From Lentisphaerota bacterium (GTDB lineage Bacteria; Verrucomicrobiota; Lentisphaeria; Victivallales; Victivallaceae): 35,806 nt of DNA. Shown here piece after piece: positions 25,453 to 34,449 of the stretch. The stretch is taken from positions 1-35,806 of the forward strand of contig SUVX01000037.1 of assembly GCA_015061725.1 (NCBI GenBank). The letters run 5' to 3'. The notes under the pieces were generated by a model. The model did no database searches. It was not told the DNA's origin and saw only the letters and a list, made by a program, of their open reading frames with translations. Every line of letters starts with the position of its first letter. Within the stretch, counting starts at the first letter, position 1. The position numbers and the translations under genes are program-made.

Positions 25453-26874
25453 ATGAAAATAACTTTTATCAACGGCAAAGAGGCGGGACGGACTTTTGAG
25501 TTCGTTTTGCCGCAGATTACCGTCGGACGCGAAGATGCCAATGATTTGCGGATCCCGACAGAAGGCGTGTCCCGTTATCATGCCAAATTCAAACAGGAAC
25601 TGCCGGGCGGCTGGAGCATTGAAGATCAGGGCAGCACCAACGGCGTCAAGGTGAACGGAGAACGGATATCCGGTACATATTTTCTTGCAGAAAATGACAG
25701 AATCGAAATCGGTGAACAGATTTTGACAGTCTCCGATCTTGCGGGTGAACCGCCCCGGATCGTATTTAATCCTGTTAATACGGATTCTCCTGTGATTGCG
25801 GCGGGACCTGCGCCGGGGACAGCCGTTGTTGAGGAGAAGCCGGCACCGGAAGTGCGGACAGCTGAACCGGATGATTCGCTTCTGGAATCCCTGAAAAGAG
25901 GTTCTCTGTTTTCTTCCGGAGCCGGTAATGAAGAAAAGAAGAACGAGCCGTCCGCAGCAGGAGTTTCTCCGAAACGCGGCATGTCTCCCATGCTGTTTTA
26001 TACGATTATTGTCTGTCTGGTCATCGTGGCATTGACCTCCTGTATCAGAATTTTTTCAAGCGGCGGCAAAAGCGGTAAAGCGGAGCGCTCCGCCGAAGAG
26101 CCGCCGATATTCCTTATCTTTGAAAAACTGGCAGTTCAGCGCGACAATGTTTTTCGCTTTTCTCTGAAACTTGAGGGAAACAAAGCGGTTTTTTCCATTG
26201 ATGATATCCGCAGCCGCCGCCATCCTGAGCCGCTGGTGGTGGAAAATCCTGCAGGATTGGATGTGCTGCGCGGCAGAATCAACGCTTCAGGGATCTGGCG
26301 CATGAGTAATCCCGCAGCGGCTCCCGACGGCAGCGGACTGCGCCGCCGTCTCGGAATCATGATTGGAAAACAGGTCAAAGACATTGTCATCAACGGTCAC
26401 CGGGCGGCTCCGGAATTTGAAGACGTTGAAAGTGCCATTTATGAATTTGCCGAAGGTTGCGGTATGCAGACGGTTTCTCTTTCGGGAGAAGAAATTATGC
26501 GTATGGCAAAAGAGAGTTTCAACAAAGCTGAAGACCTTTATGCCAACAGAGAATCCGATGGCGGCAATCTCCGCGATGCGATATCCCGTTACCGGGTGGT
26601 GGTCAATTATCTGAGTCAGTTTACACCGCCTCCGGCTCTTCTCAAAGAGGCGAAGACCCGCTTGAGTGAAGCTGAAAAACTGCGTGCAGCCAAACTTGAA
26701 GAACTTGAATTTCAGCGGGTCCGTCTTCAGAATGTTCGTGATTTTGAAGCTCTGCGCCGTGTTTTCATGAAGACAATGGAGCTTACTGAACCTGAATCAA
26801 AAGAATACAATGTGGCGCGCAAACGTCTGCATATTCTTGATGTCCGTCTTAAAAAACACAGAGGATCACGATGA
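25453..26874 (+). CDS. FHA-domain membrane protein
   Basis: 473 residues. An N-terminal forkhead-associated domain (about 1-95) carries the conserved Gly25-Arg26, Ser40-Arg41-x-His43 and Asn63-Gly64 positions used to bind phosphothreonine. A low-complexity linker follows, then one membrane segment at about 178-200, and an extracytoplasmic part with a charged, probably coiled-coil C-terminus (about 390-473). This topology would link cytoplasmic phospho-signalling to an envelope complex; FHA proteins are frequent companions of tad and type VI systems. Its stop overlaps the next start (ATGA at 26871-26874). No kinase is encoded nearby. Confidence 0.82.
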   Translation: MKITFINGKEAGRTFEFVLPQITVGREDANDLRIPTEGVSRYHAKFKQELPGGWSIEDQGSTNGVKVNGERISGTYFLAENDRIEIGEQILTVSDLAGEPPRIVFNPVNTDSPVIAAGPAPGTAVVEEKPAPEVRTAEPDDSLLESLKRGSLFSSGAGNEEKKNEPSAAGVSPKRGMSPMLFYTIIVCLVIVALTSCIRIFSSGGKSGKAERSAEEPPIFLIFEKLAVQRDNVFRFSLKLEGNKAVFSIDDIRSRRHPEPLVVENPAGLDVLRGRINASGIWRMSNPAAAPDGSGLRRRLGIMIGKQVKDIVINGHRAAPEFEDVESAIYEFAEGCGMQTVSLSGEEIMRMAKESFNKAEDLYANRESDGGNLRDAISRYRVVVNYLSQFTPPPALLKEAKTRLSEAEKLRAAKLEELEFQRVRLQNVRDFEALRRVFMKTMELTEPESKEYNVARKRLHILDVRLKKHRGSR

Positions 26875-28196
26875 AAACTTTTAAAATAATGCTGCCGCTT
26901 CTGTTGTGTCTTGCCGTTGTCTGCGGTTGCGGCAAAAAGGCTCCGGCAACGGGAAAAATCGTATTTTCAGGACATCCGGCTCTGGAAGTTGTTTACAATG
27001 GTAAAACTTTCAAGGGTGATCCCATTACTCTCAAAACCCGTCCCGGGACATATAATTTCCGTGTCGGTGCGCCGGGACATTATCCGCGTTTTGCAGTCGT
27101 TTCAGTCAAAGCAGGCAGAACAACTCAGGTCAAAGTTGAACTTGAACCGGTCGTTTCCGCTGTTTTGATCGACAGTGAACCGCAGGGAGCTAAAGTTAAG
27201 TTCCGCGGCGAGATTCGCGGCAGTACGCCGCTTGTGATTTCTGATCTTCCCGCCGGAGAGTATTCCGCGCAGATAATCTGTCCGGGATACGCAGAAGAAC
27301 AGCTTGCCTGGAGAATAGTCAGTGAACGTCTGCATCCGCGGGTTTTCGCCCGTCTGCGTATGACTTCCGGACGTATGATCATCAAAACCATTCCCGAAGG
27401 CGCGCGTGTTTTCATCAACGGTCAACTGTCCGGAGTTTCTCCGTTCAGTGCCTCGCTTGAAGCGGGAATTCATAAGGTGCGTGTTGAAAGAGAGGGGTTC
27501 AATCCTCTTGAGCAGAATGTGACGGTAAAAAGCGGAAAGACCGGAACTCTGACTCTGCGTCTTGATACCCGTCCGGGGGCGCTTAAAATATCCAGTGTTC
27601 CCTCCGGAGCCGAGGTGTTTATTGATGATATAAAGAAAGGTGTGACGCCTCTCGTGGTTGAGGCGATCCATCCGGGCAATTATCAGGTTCGTCTGGTACA
27701 TCAGGGATATGATGATTTGCTGCGCGTTGTATCCGTTGCTCCGGGACGTGAAGAAAGTATCCGTCTGCAGCTTGATAAAAGTACCGGCAGCGCCGGTTTC
27801 AGGATCCGTCCGGCGGGAGTGAGTTATTTGATCGACGGCAAGTTTATCGGAAAAGTCCGGGGCGTTGCCGGCTCCGTAACTGAAACTCAACTGACGGTGG
27901 TGGAAAATCTTGCGCCGGGCAAACATATTTTGACTGTTACCCACCCCCGGGCGAAACCTTTGCGTAAAGACATCCGTTTTGCGGTATCAAAGGGCAAACG
28001 TTATGTCAGTAAGGAAAATATTGACCTCTGGGTCGCCAACTGTGAAATCACTTTCAAAGATGGCAGAGTGGAATCCGGAATGATTCTCAGTGAGTCAGAA
28101 GCGGATGTGTATTACAGTCCGGCGGCGGGGATAAAATATCCTGTGTCGCGGTCATATATCAGAAGCATAAAACATATTCCGTTGGTTGATAAATAG
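26871..28196 (+). CDS. PEGA-repeat lipoprotein
   Basis: 441 residues. The signal peptide ends in LAVVCGCGKK, a plausible lipobox. At least three PEGA-type repeats are clear: VLIDSEPQGAKVKFRGEIRGSTPL; IKTIPEGARVFINGQLSGVSPF; ISSVPSGAEVFIDDIKKGVTPL, each followed by a ..AGxxxVRVxxxGY segment. A degenerate unit precedes them and another (RIRPAGVSYLIDGKFIGKVRG) follows. PEGA domains are surface beta-sandwich modules. AGAGGATC lies before the ATG. It is the last gene of the tad-linked run; a short stem CGGCAT-GGA-ATGCCG at 28205-28219 follows without a T run. Confidence 0.85.
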   Translation: MKTFKIMLPLLLCLAVVCGCGKKAPATGKIVFSGHPALEVVYNGKTFKGDPITLKTRPGTYNFRVGAPGHYPRFAVVSVKAGRTTQVKVELEPVVSAVLIDSEPQGAKVKFRGEIRGSTPLVISDLPAGEYSAQIICPGYAEEQLAWRIVSERLHPRVFARLRMTSGRMIIKTIPEGARVFINGQLSGVSPFSASLEAGIHKVRVEREGFNPLEQNVTVKSGKTGTLTLRLDTRPGALKISSVPSGAEVFIDDIKKGVTPLVVEAIHPGNYQVRLVHQGYDDLLRVVSVAPGREESIRLQLDKSTGSAGFRIRPAGVSYLIDGKFIGKVRGVAGSVTETQLTVVENLAPGKHILTVTHPRAKPLRKDIRFAVSKGKRYVSKENIDLWVANCEITFKDGRVESGMILSESEADVYYSPAAGIKYPVSRSYIRSIKHIPLVDK

Positions 28197-28259
28197 CAAT
28201 CTGACGGCATGGAATGCCGCTGAATGTGAAAATTTATGCAAAATAAACGGAGTCAAGTA

Positions 28260-28288
28260 TTGACTTTTTTTAAATATGGCGTTAGATT
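28260..28288 (+). promoter_or_regulatory. Candidate promoter of the Sel1-repeat gene
   Basis: TTGACT at 28260-28265 and TAGATT at 28283-28288 with a 17-base spacer, about 70 bases upstream of the ATG at 28358. Confidence 0.5.
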
Positions 28289-28357
28289 AAAAGACGTTGG
28301 GTTATGTAATTTTGCCGTTAAGCGGTATTTTGGTTTTACAAGTTAAGGACTTTCACC

Positions 28358-30730
28358 ATGGGGAAAAGGTGTTTTTACACGCTCTCAGCGATCTTCGCAG
28401 GTGTTGCTTTGATCGCAGCCGAAGGGGATGCAATTGTCATCCGGTCAGCGACATCATGTTTTAAAATTCCGGCAAAACAGAAGCTGAATGTCAAGACGGC
28501 GATTGCCCGTTTTGAAGCAGAGGCACGCCGTGGAAATGTTGATGCCAAAGCTCATTTGGGTTTGTTTTATCTCCGTGGACTGGGCGTGAAAAAAGATGCT
28601 GCCAAAGCGTGGCGTTATTTCAAAGAATCCACCGCCCGGGGAAATGCCCTGGGAGATTTCGGTTACGGTTACTGCCTTTATTCCGGAATCGGTGTCCGCA
28701 AAGATTACCGTGCCGCGGTTGCTCCGCTTGAAAGAGCCGTCGCTGCCGGAAACAGCGATGCCATGTTGCTTCTTTTCAACATCCGCCGCAATGGTTGGGC
28801 GGGTAAGACTGATCTTTCTGAAGCGTTGAGTCTGCTCCGCCGCGCTGTTGCTTCCGGAAATGCCGCCGCCGTTTACCGCCTGGGCGTTTGTTATTTCAAA
28901 GGTGAACTGGTCAACGCCCGTGATGATGAAGCTTTCCGTCTTTTCAAAGCTGCTGCCGCCGGCGGTGTGCTTGAAGCCGAAACAGCTCTCGGTAAATGTT
29001 ACATTGAGGGCAGGGGCGTTGATAAAGATGAAGAAACAGGTCTTGAGATTCTTGATAAGGCCATTGCCCGCGGCAGTGCTTCCGCATTGATCGTCAAAGG
29101 TGATTATTTGGCAAAGACTGACTCCAAACAGGCGGTTGCTCTTTATGAAAAAGCTGCAAAAATTGATGCCGGAGCAGGAAATTTTGCTCTCGGCCGTTTC
29201 TATCAGACAAGTGATGCCAAAAAGTCTGATATGTATTTTGCACGCGCTGCCGGTTCCGGCAATGTCGCGGCGATGGGATATGCCGGAGAAAAACTTATCC
29301 GCAGCGGTCGTAACGTTACTCAGGGCGTTGCCCTGCTGAGCAGGGCCGCTGCTATGGGCGATTCTGCGGCACAGTTGAAGTTGGGTAAATATTACCTTTC
29401 CTGCATTTCTCCGCGTGAACGTGATAAAGCGTTTGCCTGGCTGCGAAAAGCGGCTGATGCCGGTGTTGTTGAAGCTTATTACTTCCTGTCTCTCTGCTAC
29501 CGCAACGGGTACGGTGTCAAATACAATCCCGCCGCCGCTGCAGATGCCGCCAGGTTTTCTGCTGATTCCGGCAACAGCTTCGGACAGTTGCTTTACGGTG
29601 TCTACTGCCGTGACGGAATCGGTGTGAAGCAGGATTACAACAATGCCAGACGTTATTTTGAGATGTCTGCCGCGCAGAAGAACCGCGCCGCCGCCGCTGC
29701 TCTGGCTGAACTTGATATCAATCTGGCTGAATCTGCCGGTGCGCAGGTTTACGATGCCGCGGCAATTGCCGTGCTTGAAAGCACCGCCAAAGAAGGCAAC
29801 ATCAATTCCAAATATCTGCTTGGTAAAATTTACACAGAGGGTAAAGGTGTTGCCCGTGATTACAACCGTGGCAGAAAATACCTTGAAGAGGCTGCTGCAG
29901 CCAAAAATCCTGATGCCCTGTGCATGCTGGGTATTTATCATGCCCGCGGCATTGCCGGAGAAAAGAATCTGTCCAAAATGTTCCAGTGTTTCAAGAAAGC
30001 CGCCGATCTGGGTTCTGCTGAAGGTTATCTGAATTTGGGACGTTGTTATTTTGAAGGCCTCGGTGTCAAAAAGAATTATACTGCGGCTTTACAGAATTTC
30101 AGGAAAGCTGCCGAACGCGGTTCTGCTGACGGAGAGTTCTGGACGGGTATGTGTCAGCTAAAAGGAATCGGAGTCAGTGCGAATCCGGTACTCGGTTTCC
30201 GGACCCTGCGCCGTGCCGCAAGCAATGGCAGTGCTGAGGCATGCTGCTACGTCGGACTCTGCTATACCGACGGACTCGGTGTCAAACGTGATGCGGATCT
30301 TGCGTTCAAGTTTTTCCGCCGCGGTGCAGAGCTTGGCAGCAGCAACGCCATGTATCAGTTGGGATTGATTTACAACAACGGTAACGACGTTGTCAAAAAA
30401 GACCGCAAACTGGCGTTTGAGTGGTTTGATAAATCCGCCCGTCTGGGAAATGCTTACGGAATGTATTTCCTTGCGCCGTTCTACGAATATGGCGAAATCG
30501 TTCCCAAAGATACTGTCAAAGCTGCGGCGCTTTACCGTCAGGCGGCTTACGCCGGCAACCGTTATGCCCAGTATCTTCTCGGACGCTGCTACGAAAACGG
30601 TATCGGCGTGTTTGCGGATGACCGTGAAGCGATGCGCTGGTATCAGAAAGCTGCCGAAAACGATTTCCCGTTGGCAGAAGAAGCCATGCAGAGATTGGAA
30701 AAGAAACAGAATGAGGCCCGTATCCTGTAA
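28358..30730 (+). CDS. Large secreted Sel1-repeat (TPR-like) protein
   Basis: 790 residues. Signal peptide MGKRCFYTLSAIFAGVALIAAEG. The rest is close to twenty Sel1-like repeats of about 36 residues, with unit pattern A.y.LG.cY..G.GVkkD...A...f.kAA..G (for example YLNLGRCYFEGLGVKKNYTAALQNFRKAAERG). Such alpha-solenoids are protein-interaction scaffolds; with a signal peptide it should be periplasmic or surface exposed. AAGGAC precedes the ATG. A 75-bp gap separates it from the TolC-like gene, so all three genes to 33199 may be cotranscribed. Partners are unknown. Confidence 0.85.
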   Translation: MGKRCFYTLSAIFAGVALIAAEGDAIVIRSATSCFKIPAKQKLNVKTAIARFEAEARRGNVDAKAHLGLFYLRGLGVKKDAAKAWRYFKESTARGNALGDFGYGYCLYSGIGVRKDYRAAVAPLERAVAAGNSDAMLLLFNIRRNGWAGKTDLSEALSLLRRAVASGNAAAVYRLGVCYFKGELVNARDDEAFRLFKAAAAGGVLEAETALGKCYIEGRGVDKDEETGLEILDKAIARGSASALIVKGDYLAKTDSKQAVALYEKAAKIDAGAGNFALGRFYQTSDAKKSDMYFARAAGSGNVAAMGYAGEKLIRSGRNVTQGVALLSRAAAMGDSAAQLKLGKYYLSCISPRERDKAFAWLRKAADAGVVEAYYFLSLCYRNGYGVKYNPAAAADAARFSADSGNSFGQLLYGVYCRDGIGVKQDYNNARRYFEMSAAQKNRAAAAALAELDINLAESAGAQVYDAAAIAVLESTAKEGNINSKYLLGKIYTEGKGVARDYNRGRKYLEEAAAAKNPDALCMLGIYHARGIAGEKNLSKMFQCFKKAADLGSAEGYLNLGRCYFEGLGVKKNYTAALQNFRKAAERGSADGEFWTGMCQLKGIGVSANPVLGFRTLRRAASNGSAEACCYVGLCYTDGLGVKRDADLAFKFFRRGAELGSSNAMYQLGLIYNNGNDVVKKDRKLAFEWFDKSARLGNAYGMYFLAPFYEYGEIVPKDTVKAAALYRQAAYAGNRYAQYLLGRCYENGIGVFADDREAMRWYQKAAENDFPLAEEAMQRLEKKQNEARIL

Positions 30731-30805
30731 GGATCCGGCTCTTTAGAAAGTTTGAAAAATTTAAACAAAATAACATATCCAAAAAAAGATGGGAGACTTC
30801 TGAAG

Positions 30806-32434
30806 ATGTCTGGTAGAATTTGTAAATTGCTCGTGTTTGGTGTTTTTGCAGCTGTTGCAATCGGCGGCTGTAAAACGGCGAAAGAGTATCGTGATGAACG
30901 TGCTGAATATGCTGTCAAGCATTTTGAATTTGCCCGTTACCGCGAGATGATGGAAGGTCAAAAACTTTCTCTGCAGGAATGTATCAAAATGGCGCGCGAG
31001 AACAACCTTGAACTCAAGGTTGCCGCAATTGAAGAAAACGTTGCCAAAGAAATGCGTACTGCTGAAATGCTCGGCATGCTGCCTGAGTTGAACGGAAGTT
31101 ATAATTTTACCAACAGAAACAACACGCCGGCTTCCAGCAGCAGAAAGACTGCTGATGACGGATTGACCTATGGATACAGCACCAGTCAGGATCGTACGAT
31201 CAACTATTTCAATGTTGATCTTGCCTTGAGTGTTGTTGACTTCGGTCTGGCATTTTTCAACACCCAGCAGGCGCGTGACCGGGTTATGATCCGCGAACAG
31301 CGCACCCGCCGTGTTGCCCAGAACCTGACCTTTGATGTTGTCAAAACTTATTTCCAGGTTGCCGCCGCCCAGCGTGCCATCAAAATCACCACCGGACTTC
31401 TGGAAGACTGCCGCAACCGTTATCAGCTGATTGAAAAGCTGAGCAAATCCCGTGCGATCACTCCTTTCCGTGCCTTTGACGAAACCAAGCGTTTTGTTGA
31501 AATGGAAAAACGTCTGACCAACTATATCCGCAGTTATGAAAACAGCTGTGTTGAGCTGCGTTCTCTGCTGGGAATGCATCCCGGCGGCAAGATTCTTGTT
31601 GACGACTCCTATCTCAATCAGGTTCCGAAGTTTGAATTCCCCGAAATTGAACTTATGGAACAGATCGCTCTGCTTGAAAGACCTGAACTGTACGAAATTG
31701 ATATGCAGAAACATATCAACGTTCTGGAATGCCGCAAAGAGATTGTCAAGATGTTCCCCAACGTGCGTGTGTTCTATGATTTCACTCACAATGACAACAG
31801 CTTCCTCTATCACTCCAGCTGGTATGAATTGGGTATCCGTGCTGCTTATAACCTGCTGAAACTGCCCCAGAGCATCAAGAAAGTCCAGGCACATCAGGCT
31901 CAGGTCGAAGCTGATGAGACCCGCACTTTTGCCATGGCTGTCGGTATCATGGCGCAGGTTCGTATCGCCCACGCCAATCTGCTCTCTGTGAAAGAGCGTT
32001 ACAACATTGACAACAAACTTTACAACGCTTACAGCAAGAACCTCAAATGGGCAATTGCCAGCAAAAAACTGACCGGTGATCTTTCCAGCCTCGAACTGGA
32101 TCACATGCGTCTTGCCACTGCCGAAACTGAGATTGAAAGACTGATGTCTCTGGGTAATATTTACGTTGCCTACTTCCGTATCCTCAACTGCATCGGTATT
32201 CAGAAAATGGATGCCGCCAACCTCAACTCCCTGCGTGCAGAACTTGTTGCCGCAAGAGAGCGTGCTGCAGCTGAATTGACCAAGGCTGCCGAAGAAAACA
32301 AAGCAAAATTGGGCAAAGCTGAGGCTCAGACCAAGGCTGCCGCTGATGAGTTCAAGGTTGCTGAAAAGCAGGTTTCTGCCTTCGGTGATATTGACTTCAT
32401 CTCCATCTACGATGCAGATACCAAGAAAAAATAA
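30806..32434 (+). CDS. TolC-family outer-membrane efflux lipoprotein
   Basis: 542 residues from the ATG at 30806, chosen because it directly begins a signal peptide ending in VAIGGC (lipobox) and has GGGAG upstream; the longer in-frame start at 30752 would bury it. Two OEP halves are seen: LSLQECIKMARENNLELKVAAIEENVAKEM with LNGSYNF, and the second with long helices (VQAHQAQVEADETRTFAMAVG.., DLSSLELDHMRLATAETEIERLMSLGNIYVAYFRIL). The last ~60 residues are Ala/Lys/Glu-rich and probably coiled coil, unusual for TolC. It forms a trimeric outer-membrane channel with adaptors; an adaptor gene starts 3 bp later. No pump is encoded in the window. Confidence 0.88.
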   Translation: MSGRICKLLVFGVFAAVAIGGCKTAKEYRDERAEYAVKHFEFARYREMMEGQKLSLQECIKMARENNLELKVAAIEENVAKEMRTAEMLGMLPELNGSYNFTNRNNTPASSSRKTADDGLTYGYSTSQDRTINYFNVDLALSVVDFGLAFFNTQQARDRVMIREQRTRRVAQNLTFDVVKTYFQVAAAQRAIKITTGLLEDCRNRYQLIEKLSKSRAITPFRAFDETKRFVEMEKRLTNYIRSYENSCVELRSLLGMHPGGKILVDDSYLNQVPKFEFPEIELMEQIALLERPELYEIDMQKHINVLECRKEIVKMFPNVRVFYDFTHNDNSFLYHSSWYELGIRAAYNLLKLPQSIKKVQAHQAQVEADETRTFAMAVGIMAQVRIAHANLLSVKERYNIDNKLYNAYSKNLKWAIASKKLTGDLSSLELDHMRLATAETEIERLMSLGNIYVAYFRILNCIGIQKMDAANLNSLRAELVAARERAAAELTKAAEENKAKLGKAEAQTKAAADEFKVAEKQVSAFGDIDFISIYDADTKKK

Positions 32435-32437
32435 GTC

Positions 32438-33199
32438 ATGAAGTCTTGGTATTTTGCCGGAATCTTAAGCGTCTGCACAACATTGTTGTGCGGCGCTTTT
32501 GCGTATGAACACCCAGTGAAAGTGGTTTTGTTCCCCCATAAAGAGGCGGTTCTGGTTTCTCAGGTTGATGGCACGATCAATAAATATTACTTCAGAGTCG
32601 GTCAGCCTTTTAAAGAAGGGGAACTGCTTCTTGCTTTTGATGAAACGCCTTACCGTATCGAATTGCAGCGGATGACCGCACGGCGTGAAGAGATCCGTGT
32701 GCAGTTGAAATTGGCGAAAGAAACTTATCTTTCTCAGAAACAGCTGTTTGAACAGGATTTTCAGAGCAAACTTGAATTTCAGAGGCGTGAAGCTGAGTTT
32801 GAAGCTCTCAAAGCGCGGTTGAAAAGTGCTGAAGCTGATTGTGCCGAGGCGGAATTGCGTGTCAGTTACTGCAAGCGCAAAGCTCCTTTTGACGGCAGGA
32901 TAGAACAGATCATGTGCCGCGAGCATGAAACTGTCCGAAACGGTCAACCGCTTTTCAGGATCATCCATGATAAGAAACTGCTGGCAGTAATGAATATTCC
33001 TTTGTCAGAACTCAAGCCGGTCGGAACAAAACTTCAGTTTGTTTTCTCCGGCAGAACAGTGACCGGTTCAATTTATGAAATTTCTCCGCAGGCGGATCAC
33101 CGTTCCGGAACCATTGAAATCAAGGCTTTGGTTGCCAATAATGACGGAACGCTCACCTGCGGAATGACGGGGGAACTTTTGAGAACAGGCTCCCGTTAA
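32438..33199 (+). CDS. HlyD-family periplasmic adaptor
   Basis: 253 residues. Signal peptide MKSWYFAGILSVCTTLLCGAFA, then a barrel-sandwich half (VSQVDGTINKYYFRVGQPFKEGELLLAFDETPY), a helical hairpin (about residues 70-150), the second lipoyl half (YCKRKAPFDGRIEQIMCREHETVRNGQPLFRI), and a beta-barrel domain (LLAVMNIPLSELKPVG...GRTVTGSIYEISPQAD). It is short for the family because the membrane-proximal domain is reduced. It lies 3 bp after the TolC-like gene and probably docks onto it; the inner-membrane partner is not identified. Confidence 0.85.
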   Translation: MKSWYFAGILSVCTTLLCGAFAYEHPVKVVLFPHKEAVLVSQVDGTINKYYFRVGQPFKEGELLLAFDETPYRIELQRMTARREEIRVQLKLAKETYLSQKQLFEQDFQSKLEFQRREAEFEALKARLKSAEADCAEAELRVSYCKRKAPFDGRIEQIMCREHETVRNGQPLFRIIHDKKLLAVMNIPLSELKPVGTKLQFVFSGRTVTGSIYEISPQADHRSGTIEIKALVANNDGTLTCGMTGELLRTGSR

Positions 33200-33270
33200 A
33201 AACGCTGTTTTCTGTATGGAGTAGATAAAAGTTGATATTTGACTGAATTCCTGAAACTCTTTTAACAAAA

Positions 33271-33375
33271 TACGCCGCTTTTCTCGAAAAGGAGAGGGTG
33301 CGGGGAGGGGAAAAATCTCTTTTCTCGTGAAAAGAGGTTTTTCCCCTCCCTGCAAGGCATCTTCCGTTATCGGGA
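33271..33375. repeat. Palindromic intergenic repeat, copy 2
   Basis: Aligns over about 100 bp with 2611-2712: CGCTTTTCTCGAAAAGG at the start, GGGGAGGGGAAAAA, the central CTCTTTTC-TCGT-GAAAAGAG hairpin, TTTTTCCCCTCCC, then a diverging tail. The central stem is perfect here. It lies between the two adaptor-like genes and accounts for most of the 199-bp gap, so it may separate what was once one transcription unit. Confidence 0.82.
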
Positions 33376-33398
33376 ACAGAGCGTGAAAAAAGTAAGAT

Positions 33399-34301
33399 AT
33401 GAATATTTATTTTTTCCGCCGTTACCTGTTCACACTTGACCGGAGGCGGATTTTTTTATTTTCTTGCGGCGTACTGATTGCGGTTTGCCTTTTTTTCCCT
33501 TTCAGCTGGACGATTCCTCTGCCGGGAGAAGTGCGTTATGCCAAAGAGGACCGTTTGATTGCACATGAGAACGGTTATATCATGCGTTCACCGTCGGAGG
33601 GCAGTCATTTTTTCAAGGCGGGCGAGACGATTTTTCTTTTGGAGGATCCCTTTTTGCGTTTTGCCCGTGAGCGTGTGGAATACATGCTGTATTTTGACCG
33701 TCTGCTTTTTGACCAGCAGCGTTCACTCCGGGCGACGTTGGGCGACAGTCTGCTGACCGGGCGCAAGATAGAAAGTGATTTGCATGCGGCGAAGGAATTG
33801 GAACGCAAAATGGCAGACGGTAAAAAAGCGGCAGCAGGAAATGTGATTTTTATTCCGGCGCATGACAATATTTCAAAAGGTTTTTTTGTCCGTCCCGGAC
33901 TTTATCTGGGTAAGCTCTGTTCCGGAGAAAAAATTGTCCGTGCGTATGCGGATGACCAGCAGATCCGTGATTTGAAACGCGGTATGGCGGTAAATTTGCT
34001 GCTCCGTGACCGTCTGTCCGGAATTTCAGGCAGAATCAGTGAAGTTCATCATATTCCTGTTTTTCTGACTGAGTCACCTGCCTTGCAGTATTACGGCGGC
34101 GAGATTCCTGTGGATGCAAATTTTGACGAAGCGGGTGAGATCCGTTCTCTCCATCGGGTTTATGCGGTGGATATCATTCCCGATACACCGATTCCCTGTC
34201 AGACGGGACGTTTCATCCGGGCTGAGGTCCGTCAGAGAAAAATGCCCGCTGCAAAGATATGGCGTCTTGTTATATCTGCATTCAAGCGGGAACTGTTTTG
34301 A
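33399..34301 (+). CDS. Membrane-anchored HlyD-like protein, possibly truncated
   Basis: 300 residues. A basic N-terminus and one membrane helix (about 18-38) are followed by a lipoyl-like half motif (ENGYIMRSPSEGSHFFKAGETIFLLEDP), a short helical stretch (about 85-145) and a beta-rich part (VIFIPAHDNISKGFFVRPGLYLGKL...KIVRAYADDQQIRDLKRGMAVNLLLRDRLSG). This resembles the adaptor portion seen in HlyD proteins and in M50-peptidase/HlyD fusions; no protease motif is present, and an in-frame TAA six bases upstream rules out a longer product. The RBS is poor (AGTAAG). It may be a second adaptor of the TolC set or a remnant of a larger gene. Confidence 0.55.
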   Translation: MNIYFFRRYLFTLDRRRIFLFSCGVLIAVCLFFPFSWTIPLPGEVRYAKEDRLIAHENGYIMRSPSEGSHFFKAGETIFLLEDPFLRFARERVEYMLYFDRLLFDQQRSLRATLGDSLLTGRKIESDLHAAKELERKMADGKKAAAGNVIFIPAHDNISKGFFVRPGLYLGKLCSGEKIVRAYADDQQIRDLKRGMAVNLLLRDRLSGISGRISEVHHIPVFLTESPALQYYGGEIPVDANFDEAGEIRSLHRVYAVDIIPDTPIPCQTGRFIRAEVRQRKMPAAKIWRLVISAFKRELF

Positions 34302-34369
34302 TTACCGGCTGAGTCTGTCACCGTCCCGTGGACTCCCGAACGGAAAAACAGGAAAATCCCCTTTTCTTC

Positions 34370-34397
34370 TTGACAAAAATTTTTTTGGATATATAGT
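34370..34397 (+). promoter_or_regulatory. Promoter of the right-end broken regulator
   Basis: TTGACA at 34370-34375 and TATAGT at 34392-34397 with a 16-base spacer; the same hexamers as the left regulator's promoter. A TATAAC at 34397-34402 overlaps it. Confidence 0.65.
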
Positions 34398-34432
34398 ATA
34401 ACAGATGTAACAGTTTGAGGATTTGTTGTAAC
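34397..34432 (+). promoter_or_regulatory. Candidate operator: repeated TRTAAC sites
   Basis: TATAAC at 34397-34402, TGTAAC at 34406-34411 and TGTAAC at 34427-34432, spaced 9 and 21 bases apart, just downstream of the -10 box. The 21-base step is two helical turns. This could be an autoregulatory site of the regulator that follows. It rests on pattern only. Confidence 0.35.
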
Positions 34433-34449
34433 CCATATATATTCAAGAG

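Noticed and set aside
28205..28219. CGGCAT-GGA-ATGCCG stem as a terminator after the PEGA gene
   Set aside because: The stem is only 6 bp and no T run follows, so it was not called.
28454..29941. 495-codon open frame antisense to the Sel1-repeat gene
   Set aside because: Its length comes from the repetitive, biased codons of the plus-strand gene; the translation is low-complexity with no domain, and the plus strand has a signal peptide and clear Sel1 repeats.
30761..32104. 447-codon open frame antisense to the TolC-like gene
   Set aside because: A shadow of a well-supported TolC-family gene; no recognisable motif and no ribosome site.
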